From Leuctra nigra (taxonomy: Eukaryota; Arthropoda; Insecta; Plecoptera; Leuctridae): a DNA stretch of 64,000 nucleotides. Location of the stretch: contig OW203771.1 in NCBI GenBank assembly GCA_934045905.1, positions 22,762,069-22,826,068 of the forward strand, read 5' to 3'. The position numbers and the translations under genes are program-made. Positions 32,679 to 43,206 of this stretch are shown piece by piece; position 1 is the first letter of the stretch; the number at the start of each line of letters is the position of its first letter. The notes beneath the pieces were generated by a model. It was not told where the DNA came from and searched no databases. It saw nothing but the letters and a program-made list of their open reading frames with translations.

Positions 32679-34543
32679 CCCCATAAAAAACACTTCGTGT
32701 AAAAATACCAGCCAAGTCTCTTCAACTAAAAAAAATATATGAAATCTAAAAATTCTGCACTGAAAAGTATTGATATCAAAAAATTTGCCAAGTCAAAACT
32801 TTATTTGAAAATCAAAAAATACTTGGCGCATCGTGTATATAAATAGCTTAGAAGTATAGGCTAGATATAAAATATACATCAAATATACATATACATAAAG
32901 TATACCTATAATTCTCAAAAAAATCGATGCGCCAAGTATTTTTTGATTTTCAAATAAAGTTTTGACTTGGCAAATTTTTTGATATCAATACTTTTCAGTG
33001 CAGAATTTTTAGATTTCATATATTTTTTTTTAGTTGAAGAGACTTGGCTGGTATTTTTACACGAAGTGTTTTTTATGGGGATATCACTCCTTTTTTTAGT
33101 TTATTATTTACAACTTGTGACGCATATGAAATAAACAATTACTAAATTCTTTTAAAAAAATCGCCATTTACGATTTGGTTACTACTAATGAAAATCTGTT
33201 GTATATTCATGTATAGTCTTTCGTGAAGAATAGCAAAGGTTTCATTCCAATCGGCCAACCCAGTTCCGAGATATGGCATATAACACTTCGGTTTTCAAAA
33301 TGGCTGCTAAACTTACTGCACTGCCACATAGAATTTATATCTACAATTAATGTGTATCATTTTAGGCTTTCTGAATATGTATTCATTGTATAGAATGGGG
33401 AATATAATAATTTTTAAATTTGAATGACGTCATTTCCGGGCTCATAAATAAAAACATTCTACTTTGACTGTTCCTATTCCATAAAGATGGCATTCCGAAT
33501 CATTTGGCGCTAGTTTCGTACTGATCGGTATACCAGTTTTCGAGATACAACGTTACTTCCGGTTTCAAAATGGCGGCTGAAATCTCTGACCCCTTGAATT
33601 TTAATTTACACATGATAACATCTTATTAAGTTATTATAAGCTGTCTCAAATAGTATGTATTGTATCAAAATGTAAATTTGTGAGATTTTTAAAATGTGTA
33701 ACGTCATTTCCGGTTTTGCTATAAGAAACTGCAAATATTACTGATGATAAAACATAAAGTTGCCCGTCTAAATTGTGTGGCGTTGGTTTCGTTCAAATCT
33801 ATTTAGCCAATATTAAGATATGATGTCACTTCCGGTTTAACAATGGCGGCTTCCGGTTGGTTTTGTAACAAGTCAAATGATATATCAGAAGTGCATACGT
33901 TACATAAATATCAAAATAATCGGATCAACCTTTGTTGCCGAAATGCCAATCGATGTATTTCAAATTTCATGACGTCATTTCCGGTTTCGTTAACAAAATG
34001 TTTAGTCTTTTGCTACTGATAATGCATATAGTTCACCGTCCGAATCGTTTGGCGCTATTTTCGCTCCAATCGGTTTAGCCGTTGTTGAGATATGACGTCA
34101 CTTCCGGTTTCAAAATGGCGGCACAAAAAATTCATGGGGTTAAGGTTAAATCAGACGCCAAAAGTGCACACGTGGTAAAAATGTGAGATCAATCGGTTCA
34201 GCCGTTTAGGCTGTGGCCTTGTTACCGGATTTGAATTCCAGGAGACTACTTCTGAGATTATTATTATTATTATTATGAAAACCGCCCTAAAACACTGTTT
34301 TCACGGCCCTCTAGCGCGCAAAGGGCGTAACCTATTGTTCCCAAATTTGGTATATGTTGTAGGGTGGGCCATAGCTCGAAATTAAGATATTTCGCAACAA
34401 TGTGATATTTCCCAATTTTAAGATCCAGTAGGCCGAAAATGCCACTTTGATGCTTACAGTAAAAGTGGGTTGCTCCAGCCTTTTTAAATGAGAGTGTGCG
34501 CGCGCCGTACGACTTGGCTGGCGTGGAGCGACCGCTCCACTAG
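32679..34543 (+). mobile_element. Family X Helitron-like element (copy B), inserted in the gypsy leader
   Basis: CCCCATAAAAAACACTTC opens a foldback (arms 32679-32832 and 32924-33080) around an 80-bp loop. ATATCACTCC follows, then about six inverted modules alternating TGACGTCATTTCCGG and GACGTCACTTCCGGTTT with CAAAATGGCGGC. It closes with the palindrome GTGGAGCGACCGCTCCAC (34523-34540) and CTAG|AT. It separates the 5' LTR from gag. Confidence 0.72.
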
Positions 34544-34666
34544 ATCAAGATTACTGCGTGTATTTAGCTAGGGCAGAGAAAACAAGCTAAGAAGAGTTTT
34601 CAACACGTGCGCGAACTACGCAGTAAGAAGACAACGACAGCCAATTGACCTCACCAAGCAAGCAGT

Positions 34667-35047
34667 ATGTCAGAAACTCGATTTAATTCGCCGCCGCCGT
34701 TGGATCTAACGGGAAATTTAGCTGAAAATTTCCGTAGATTTAAACAAAGGTTCGAAATTTATCTAAAAGCAACGGGCCGAGAGTCAAAACCTCAAGATGT
34801 ACAAGTGGCGATGCTATTAAACTTTGTTGGAGAAGAGGCGATTGAAGTGTTTAATACATTCACTTATGCAACAGGTGAGAGTGCGGCGAGCCTTAAAGAC
34901 GTGTTAAACAAGTTTGAACTATACTGCAACCCCCGCAAAAATCTAATTTTTGAACAGTCAAAATTCTTCACACACAGTCAAGCGGAAGGGGAGCCGTTTG
35001 AAAGTTTTTTGACCAAGTTAAAGAAGATGGCGTCCACTTGTGAGTTC
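34667..35047 (+). pseudogene. gypsy gag, N-terminal part (interrupted by LINE-2)
   Basis: ATG at 34667 begins MSETRFNSPPPLDL. The capsid-like region includes FKQRFEIYLKA, AMLLNFVGEEAIEVF and FESFLTKLKKMASTCEF, the usual K02A2.6-type gag. Gypsy homology stops at about 35047, where LINE-2 sequence begins, and gag resumes at about 44972. Confidence 0.85.
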
Positions 35048-35069
35048 AAAGAAAAGTTTTCAAAAAAAG

Positions 35070-35290
35070 ATGGCTGACAGTGTGCTGGTGGATAGTTCTT
35101 CGGTAGAAGTAAATCAGTTAAAAAGGAGAGAAGAACATAGTGAGCTAAGTAACAGAGGATCTGATAACGTAAGTGGATACAAACCAGAGTTGATAACTAA
35201 GTTGTTGGAGTTAAAGTGTGAAACTAATAAAGAAAACAGTGAAATTAGCTTCGGCTGCAGTATGGGTATGGACAAGTGTTGCCGCAGGGG
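35070..35290 (+). pseudogene. LINE-2 ORF1, N-terminal piece
   Basis: ATG at 35070 opens MADSVLVDSSSVEVNQLK and stays open to the LINE-1 junction at about 35290. The continuation is the coiled-coil piece at about 40672. I assign it to LINE-2 because it lies after the gag break and is on the same strand; the assignment is inferred. Confidence 0.5.
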
Positions 35291-35835
35291 CCTTGATTTG
35301 ATTTTTGATTTATTTTCCATTCATCATACATTTACATGTTGACAGTGACCCTCCTGGAGGACTCCAGTAATGAGGGTATAAGGAAAAGATTCCTTCCTAT
35401 AAGGAAGGAATATTAATAAATATAATAGTTATATTAATAATAATAATAATAATAGTACATAGTAATATTAATAATAGTTATATTAGATAAGTGTTACCTA
35501 TTCAGATAATAGAGAAACTAGGTTATAATTATTTATCATCTAAATTAACAGTACAATAATAATAGTAAAAATGATAGTAAAACAAGGTTAGAATTATCTA
35601 TCATCTAACTTAGCAGGTCATACTCTTACATTTTTAAGACAGTCAAGCTGGTGTGCTTCATTAAATTGTATCTATAGGTGGGTACATTTAACAATAAATT
35701 ACATTGATACAATAAATGCGTAGTTTACCTATTAGGTACTATTAGTAGGTATATCTCACTTTTATGTCAAATATTCTTCAATGGAGTAGAATGCCTCCTT
35801 TGTTAGAAATAATTTTAACTTATGTTTAAAACAAT

Positions 35836-37064
35836 CTATGTCAGATGTGTTTTTATGATCTCAGGGAGGTTATTGTATAATTTAAGTTTTTCGTAATTTG
35901 AGTTTTTTTGAATTTTTTTTGTTCTATGGTTAGTTACATGTATATCTTCCTTCCTTCTTGTATCATGTGTGTGTACATCTTTATTCAAATTTTGATTGTG
36001 AATGTCCTTTTTTATGCTAATGCATGATTCGTGAATGTATGTTTGTGAGTGTATGTTTAGGATTTTATGTTTCTTGAAATGGGGTCTGCAGTGTGGTTTT
36101 ATAAAAGTATCTTTAGTTTTGTTTTTTAGTCCGAGAATGATTCTAATTGCCCTTTTCTGAATTTTGAATATTTGTTCTATTCTAGTGCTGTTGCCCCAAA
36201 ATTCAATACCATAGCGCATGTGGGAATCAAAATTGGCGAAGTAGGCTAATTTTGCCGTTTTTATATTCGTAAGTAGCTTTATGGATTTCAAGGCAAAACA
36301 CGCTGAGCTTAGTTTCTTAGCAAGTGTTTCAGAGTGCTTGTTCCAGCTTAATTTTTCGTCAATTGTGATGCCCAGGAATTTAGTTTCTTTTACTTTTTCT
36401 ATTTTTGTGTTGTTAACTTTATTGTGTAGTTGTGTAATGTTTGTGATGAGTGGTGAGGGGTTGTGTAAGTGTATGAATGTTGTTTTTGTGTCATTAAGTA
36501 TTAGTTTGTTATCGTTGAACCACATTGTGGCCTCAGATAAGACATTTTCTGCCCTTTCCTTCAACTCATCTCCATTTTTCCCTTTAACTATGATGTTCGT
36601 GTCATCGGCGTACAATTCAGCATTTTCTATTACTTCAGGAAGGTCATTGATATAAGCGATAAAGAGGAGGGGTCCTAGAATTGACCCTTGAGGTACCCCG
36701 GCAGTGACCAATTCTGGTTCAGATAGGTACCTTTCTTCTTGATTTCTGTTATTATAGGCCACTATTTCTACAAGTTGGATGCGATTTGACAAGTATGATT
36801 TTATTAAATCGAATGCTATACCTCTTATACCGTAGTGTTGTAGCTTGGCCAGGAGTATTCTATGATCTATGCAGTCGAAGGCTTTGGATAGGTCACAGAA
36901 TACTCCTAGGACTTGCTCTTGTTCTTCTATTCCTCTAACTGCATTACTGATAAAGTTATTAATTGTGTCTGTGGTACCTTTTTTATTTCTAAATCCATTC
37001 TGTTTATCCGAGAGGATTCCCTCCTTTTCCAGGAAAGAGGTTAATCGGGTATGAATTATTTTTT
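35836..37064 (-). pseudogene. LINE-1 ORF2, RT catalytic and C-terminal region
   Basis: After the frameshift the frame resumes with NYRPISLLP, FDCIDHRILL, GVPQGSILGPLLFIAYINDL and the catalytic ELYADDTNI. Then come LGITIDEKLSWNKH and a basic tail to TAA near 35836. Confidence 0.85.
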
Positions 37065-38830
37065 CTAAGATTTTTGATATTGCCGGTAATAATGAAATGG
37101 GCCTATAGTTACAGACTTGATTCTTGTCTCCTTTTTTTTGTATATTGGCTTTATTTTAGATATTTTGAGTTTATGTGGGAATGTGCCACTTGTAATAGAA
37201 TTGTTATAGATATCAGCAAGGGGAGAAGCTATTGCAATAATGCATTTCTTGATCAAAGAAACCGGAATTTCATCTATTCCACTGGAGTGTTTGTTTTTTA
37301 GCTTTTTTGCAATGTCGATTATCTCCTTTCTACTTGTTTCTGTCAGGTATATTGTTCTTTCGCTATACTTTGTCTCTCTTAAGTGTTTGAGAAATGTGTT
37401 ATCATCTGATTGGGCTGGTCTTAGATGTTTTGTAAGATTTTCTGCCGTGTTCGAGTATTCTATATTGAAAGTGTTAGCAATTTGATGGTAATTTGTAAGG
37501 GTGGCGTTGCTACTTTTATCAATGATTTTTATGTTTTCACTTGTGTTTTTTTTAAATTTGTTTGTTTCATTATTAATTATTTCCCATATTTTTTTTGATT
37601 TTTCTCTCTCATCACACATTTGAATTTTCCTTTGAATATCTAAGTTCTTCGCTGCAGCGAGTACTTTTTTGTATATTCTCTTGTACGATCTATAGTACAA
37701 TTTAGTAAATGTGTTGCTGGAGTATTTATTCATCTGGAAGAGTGATTTAAGATTTTTGCTCGAGGTCTTTATTCCTGATGTTATCCAATTGGGTCGTTTC
37801 TGTTTTGATTTTATTTTTATTGTTTTTAGTGGGAAGAAGTCATCGTGTTTAAGTTTGAATTTTTTTTCAAATTCCTCATATTTTTCATCAGATGTGGAGG
37901 CCTCATAAACTTTGCTCCAGTCCACTTCCATTAGTGTTTTGTTGAAGTCTTTAATGCCCTCCTCACTGTATTTTCTCCTAGTTATAATTTTAGGGGTACT
38001 TACAATGGTTTCCCTATTTAGTGAAATTTTTTGTGCGAAATGATCCGAAAGACAGTTATTAATTACGCATGTTGAGAAATGTTCAGTTGGTATGTTGGTG
38101 GCAATATTATCAATTGTAGTTGAGGTATTATGCGTTTGATTTATTCTTGTTGGTTCTTTGATAGTAATTTTGAAATTGTATACTGCAAGGAGATTAGTAA
38201 TTTGGATTGTATTCTTCGAGTTTTTGCTAAAGTCAATATTAAAGTCTCCAAGGAGTATTATTTGTTTGTTTTCATTGGTTAGTGTTTGTAGTACCCTGTC
38301 CATTGTTTCCATAAATATATCTATATTGCCTGTTGGTGTTCGGTACAGGGTAACTACTATGACATGGTCACTGTTCTTTGTATTTTTTACAGTTTTTGGT
38401 AACTTTGGTATTTCAATTTCTACACCAGTAATTTCTATGTGCTTTTCCCTACTAAAATTCTCTATGTCTGTTCTTGGTTTTAGTTTTGATTTGATATCAT
38501 TATTACTGAATATTGCTACGCCTCCATGTCTGAGTTTAGTTCTACAAAAGGATGATATTAATGAGAAATTGCATATGTTAACGGATTCTAATTCTAGTTT
38601 TCGCAGCCAGTGTTCCGATAGGCACATTAAATCAATTTTCTGATTAGCTCTTACTTCTCTATCTAAGAATACCTCTAAACTATCTCTTGAGCTCGAAAGT
38701 CCTTGAATGTTTTGATGTATTATATTTAAATTTTGATGGTTTACTTTTACGTTTTTATTATTACTTGTGTTGCCTTGCTTTTTTGTTGTTTTTTTTGGTT
38801 GTGTCGTTATTGGTAGGTTGTGTGATTTGT
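37065..38830 (-). pseudogene. LINE-1 ORF2, endonuclease and RT N-terminus
   Basis: Apurinic-type endonuclease (EEP) motifs in order: HQNIQGLSS, CLSEHWL, VVTLYRTPTG, LLGDFNIDFS, TTIDNIATN, LSDHFA. Next comes the RT N-terminal region (KHSSGIDEIPVSLIKKC, LKISKIKPIYKK). The frame is lost at an 8-base A-run (T-run 37131-37138 on +). Confidence 0.85.
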
Positions 38831-38840
38831 GGGGGGTTGG

Positions 38841-39545
38841 TCAAATTTTTTTTTTGGTAATTGGCTTTACAGGTTGAATTTTTTTTTTATGAGTGGATAC
38901 TAGACTGTGTTTTGATTTAGACGACCGCAAAGGTTGGCGTCTTCGTCCTTGGTTAGTCGGCTGCTTGTCTGCTACAGCGGGCTCCTCTTCGGTTGTGGTT
39001 GAGCCCGGAGTCTGGACGGTTTCTAGGACGGGCTCCTCTGCGGTGTCTGGAGTCTGAACTGTCTCGACGGGGTCACTGAGGCCTCTGATGTCCGCAGTCG
39101 TCCACTCACTCGCCGCAGCAGAGTCATTAAGGCCGCTGGTGTACGGAGTCGTCCAGAGACAGTGACATTGGACGACTGTCGGAGACAGTGATATCGTCTG
39201 GGTAGCGACTTCGACGCTGCAGATCCTACTCGCTGCAGGCTCGCTCGTTAGCTCAACGTATAATAGAGATGTGTCTGGGGAGGTATTTGACGACAGTGTT
39301 GTCGGTGCCTCCTTGTTGTAGGGTGGAAGTGGTGGGGGAAGCTTCATTTTTTCAAGTGCACATATCAATTCAATCATTTTACCAGGCCTCGTCAACCAGC
39401 AGGTGATTTGTGATTGTGCAGGGCTGGAGGTCTGGCTACTGTGAGTTGTTTGAGGTGGAGGAGGAGGAGGAGGAGGAGGAGGAGGAGGGGGAGGAGGAGG
39501 GGGAGGAGCAGGAGAGTTTGAGTTTTTTTTTGTATTCTTGAACAT
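38841..39545 (-). pseudogene. LINE-1 ORF1 continuation with poly-Pro tract
   Basis: A 234-aa frame starts just before the (TCC)n repeat, reads it as a run of about 19 Pro, and continues with a Ser/Thr/Glu-rich region and a basic end (KKKIQPVKPITKKKI). It overlaps the SGNH frame for about 110 bp. It is probably the C-terminus of ORF1 displaced by repeat-length change. Confidence 0.55.
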
Positions 39546-40653
39546 GTTTAATTATACTTTTTGCTAGTTTTGATTTTCCTCGTTTGTTCAAATGCAGGCC
39601 TTGTCCTGTGTAGTCTCTCCGAGTGATGTTATCTGTCGTAATGAACTTTATGAATGGATTATTGTAGTTCTCTATTTGTAGCTTGATATTTTCATTTGTG
39701 ATGTTAATGTTATTATTTCTCTGTTCTGTTCCTTCGATATCATATCTTTGTAGAATGTTCGTGATCATGATGCAGTGTTTGGGGTTAGAATTTGCTATCT
39801 TATCAAGAGATGTTTTAATGTTATTCTCTGAATTTGTTGAGAAATTGTTTGTTCCTCCTATGAGTATTATAATGTTTTTTTCACCTTCCTCTGTGGAGTT
39901 TCCACTGTGGAGTTCCATGGCTACTTCTTCAAACGGTGCACTCGGTTTGAAGAAGCTTGTGCACTTTATTTTTGTCTGGATTCTTGCTTCATTTCTGCTC
40001 GTGAGCCTATATACTTCTCGACACATGCCACGCCCATGACTGTCGGCAAGTATTTTGACGTTCTGGATTTGTTTTGTTACCGTTGGTGACACTGTGTTCT
40101 TCCTCTGTTGTTGTACGAGAACTTGTAGTGGTAGATCGGCCGGTAATTGTTGCTGCCGTGGCGGTGGCTCGGTCGATGAATACCGCGCCGGTAAAGCAGT
40201 TTGCGGTGTGGGTTCGGTCGGTAACGGTTTCCGCCATTGAGACATTTGCGCCGATAAAGCAGTTTTCGCAACTCTTTCACCGTTTTTACTCTTTAACTCC
40301 CTAATCCTGGCATTAGTTTCCTCTGGAATTCTTGTCTTATTATCCAGCTCACCTTGTATGCTGATACCTGCCTGGTATTTCTGTGTCTGTAGCCGATGCA
40401 GTGCTTCTGCTGTGTTCTGATGCAGTTTTTCTGCCGTGGCCCGCATGTTCTTGTAGAGGCGGCGTGGTGACACTATGGTTTGGCTAATTGCGTTCGATTT
40501 CTGTCTTCTATCGTCATGAATTATGTATTCATGATTGACCTGATAACTGTTTTTTCTGTCAAGCACCTCCTTATATTTTATACACTGCAGGAGATCACTT
40601 TTTCTAGATAAATACTCTGCGCGATCCGTAAGGCACGTCTTTACCGCGGCCAT
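39436..40653 (-). CDS. LINE-1 ORF1, SGNH-hydrolase-like domain
   Basis: 405 aa from ATG 40653. An N-terminal basic/coiled region (MAAVKTCLTDRAEYLSRK) is followed by an SGNH/GDSL-type esterase domain: ILADSHGRGM (block I), IIILIGGTNNF (block III) and GQGLHLNKRGKSKLAKS (block V His). Such domains are known in ORF1 of CR1-like LINEs, where the role may be membrane or lipid binding. It ends in a poly-Ser run that overlaps the next frame. Confidence 0.75.
   Translation of the reverse strand: MAAVKTCLTDRAEYLSRKSDLLQCIKYKEVLDRKNSYQVNHEYIIHDDRRQKSNAISQTIVSPRRLYKNMRATAEKLHQNTAEALHRLQTQKYQAGISIQGELDNKTRIPEETNARIRELKSKNGERVAKTALSAQMSQWRKPLPTEPTPQTALPARYSSTEPPPRQQQLPADLPLQVLVQQQRKNTVSPTVTKQIQNVKILADSHGRGMCREVYRLTSRNEARIQTKIKCTSFFKPSAPFEEVAMELHSGNSTEEGEKNIIILIGGTNNFSTNSENNIKTSLDKIANSNPKHCIMITNILQRYDIEGTEQRNNNINITNENIKLQIENYNNPFIKFITTDNITRRDYTGQGLHLNKRGKSKLAKSIIKHVQEYKKKLKLSCSSPSSSPSSSSSSSSSSTSNNSQ
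39440..39520. repeat. (GGA)n trinucleotide repeat
   Basis: On the plus strand GGAGGAGGA with a few GGG interruptions. It encodes poly-Pro or poly-Ser on the minus strand depending on frame. Confidence 0.85.
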
Positions 40654-40671
40654 CTTCGGCCTTCGGCCATC

Positions 40672-41794
40672 TAGATGTTAGAGGAGAGCTGAGCGAAGAA
40701 AACGCATTGTTGAGAATGCTGATAGTGGAGAAGGACAAAAGACTGCAGGCACTAGAAGAAATAAATACACTCTTGAAGGAAAAAGTAAAGAATTATGAGG
40801 GAAAAATGAAAAATTGTATCACAGAGGAGGCGTCAAGGCAGGAAGTTGATGGCTCGGCCGGCAGGTGGCAGGAGGCAGCGGAGGATGCAGGAAGACGAGC
40901 GCAGCGCAGCTGCCTCTACAGTCAGGTACTGATAACCAAACATCAACCTGGCTCAACCAACCAGCAGCATCTAGCGGACCAGCCAGAACTAACGGAACTT
41001 GAAAGCAAGGAAGCGGCGCGAAAACAGAGAAAGTACAGGACCCTTACCTAATATCGCGAAATGGTAGGACGGTGCTAGTTAGCACGGTGCTACCTATCTT
41101 AATAACCCGTAGTAGCACCGACCTTGAACTCAGCACCATCGTAGCACCAACATTTCGCGATATTAGGTAAGGGTCCAGGGGCATTCTGCAGCGCGGGAAG
41201 AATAAAGGTGAGCCACTATCAATAACCGAAGGAAGAGATGAAGAGGCGGTTCAAAAGTATAAAAACAAAGTTCTAGTGTTAGGAGACTCAATGATCAGGA
41301 AAGCAGGAGAGTTGTGCAGAAAAGAAGGATGTACAGTAAATGTGTATCCGGGAATAAGAGTGCATGAACTGAAGAACATTATGAAAGATAGTGAGAAGGA
41401 GGAAGTGGACCCGGAAGTAGTAGTTATACATGCGGGAACGAACAACATTAAAGCGAGAAGAGACAAGCATCTTATGAATGAGATGGAGGAGTTGTTGGAA
41501 GAGGGGAAAAGAAAATACAAAGATGCGAAGTGGATAGTGAACGGATTAATATACAGAGATGATGTGTACAGCTCGACAGTTGATAAACTAAACGAGAGTC
41601 TGCAATGGCTCTGCGAGGAAATGCAGGTTTCATTCTGGAATCCTAACGAAGTAATTAGAGATGAGGATGCAGCTGAAGATGGGATCCACTTGAACCTGTC
41701 AGGAGGTGTGAAACTAGGCAAGGCAATGCTACACAGAGTGGAGGCAGAGCTGAGCAAGAAAGACGAAGGGGAGGCGGATGTGACGGAAAACTGA
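40672..41794 (+). pseudogene. LINE-2 ORF1, coiled coil plus SGNH-like domain
   Basis: The first part (about 40672-41041) encodes a heptad-rich segment, LSEENALLRMLIVEKDKRLQ onward. It is cut by a 130-bp MITE, after which the frame returns as an SGNH domain: VLGDSMIRKAGE (block I), VVVIHAGTNNIK (block III), EDGIHLNLSGGVKLGKA (block V). The stop is TGA 41792-41794. Leaving the MITE out, the two parts are in frame. Confidence 0.75.
41042..41173. mobile_element. About 130-bp MITE inserted in LINE-2 ORF1
   Basis: Terminal inverted repeats ACCCTTACCTAATATCGCG / CGCGATATTAGGTAAGGGT, with an inner inverted pair around GGTGCTA/TAGCACC. Flanking CAGG on both sides looks like a short target duplication. 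Confidence 0.8.
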
Positions 41795-43206
41795 TGAACT
41801 CTCGGGGGAAGAATGAAAGTGAGGTGGAAGATGAAGGTGAGGAGAATGGACACGAACTAAGTTATGAAAGGACAACAAGAGAGGGATTGTGCTTTTTGGA
41901 GGTGAACTGTAGAAGTGTGGTGATAAATAAAGTAGAATTTAGATCAGCGATAGAAGTGAACGACCCAGACGTATTCATTGGTGTCGAATCTTTCCTTGAC
42001 GAAAATGTATATAATAGTGAAATATTTTGGAGCGATTACCAAATAATAAGAAAAGACAGGACAAGGAAAAGAGGAGGTATATTTATTGGTGTGAGAGAAG
42101 GAATAGACTATAAAGAGATTTGGCAAGACTTGGATTTAGAGATAATGTGTGTACAAATTAGTGTTAAAAATGTTAGTGTTAAAGTAGTGGCTGTGTACAG
42201 ATCACCGGACAGTGGGACAGAAGTGCTGGAAAGATTATGTGAAAAGGCCGAAGAGTGGAGTGGTAAAGTTATTATAGGAGGAGATCTCAACTTACCTAAT
42301 GTTAAATGGGTAGAGGGTGAGCATGAGGGTGTGAGCACGAAGCAAGGATGTGTACATAGATTGATGAACTTAGGATTTGTACAAACAGTGTTAAAGGGTA
42401 CTCGATCATGTGCTAATGGAGAAAAAACTAACTTATTGGATGTATTTTTAGTAAAACCACCGGAAATATGGGTAAGAAGTGAAGTAGTGGAGGGCATAAG
42501 CGACCACTTAATACCTATACTAGAGACGAATATTGGAAGTACAGCTCGTAAAAATGGAAGTGAGAAGAAAAGATGGTGCTACAGAAAGGCTGATAAAACA
42601 GGAATGGAGAAGTTTATGTGGGATAATTTGGACAGATGGAAAAGTGACTGTATTGAGGTAGAGGATATGTGGAAAGGTTTTAGGTCATTACTAGAGGAGG
42701 GAAAGGAGAAGTTCGTACCAGTAAAAACTATAAGAGCAAATAGCGATCCCCCATATTATGACTCCGAGGTTAGGAAACTTAAGAGAAAGGCAAGAGTAGC
42801 GAATAGAAAAAAAGGTGAATCAGTAGAAGGGAGAATGGTACTGAAGGATCTTCAGAGACAACTTAATAATGCCAAGAGGGAGGCAAAGGAAAAATATATG
42901 TTAAACATGTTCGACGAAAGTGATAAGAGAGAAAGCTGGAGGAGACTATATTCACATATTAAAAGACAGAAGGATAGCACCCGAAACCTTCCTCCGCTAG
43001 AAGTAGATAGCAGACTGGTAAGGACAGACATTGGGAAAGCGAATGAGTTGAATAAGTTTTATGCAGAAGTTTTTCAAGAAAAGGAGGATGACATAATTGG
43101 AGAAATAGAAGAGGGAAATGAAGTGGAGAAAATGAGAATAACAAAGGGGGATGTAAGACAAGCTGTACAGAAAATGAAGGGGGGGGAAGGCACCAGGACC
43201 AGATGA
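41794..43206 (+). pseudogene. LINE-2 ORF2, endonuclease domain and RT start
   Basis: ATG 41794-41796 overlaps the ORF1 stop by one base (TGATG). EEP motifs: LEVNCRSVVIN, FIGVESFLDE, VVAVYRSPDSG, IIGGDLNLPN, LLDVFLVK and ISDHLIPIL. A basic linker follows. The frame ends at 43206 because of a G-run of eight (43179-43186), one more than needed to continue into the RT. Confidence 0.85.

Larger units (their letters stand above)
35293..40671 (-). mobile_element. LINE-1 copy (SGNH-EN-RT) nested in LINE-2, minus strand
   Basis: In minus orientation it runs from a short leader before ATG 40653 to a 3' tail AATAAATCAAAAATCAAATC at about 35293. ORF1 (40653-about 38841) and ORF2 (about 38830-35836) are both present. 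It is nearly full length, with frameshifts at a triplet repeat and at an A-run. Confidence 0.85.

Noticed and set aside
39907..41853. Several open frames of 60-200 aa antisense to the LINEs and the gypsy element
   Set aside because: They overlap well-supported retrotransposon frames on the other strand and have no domain-like features; shadow frames.
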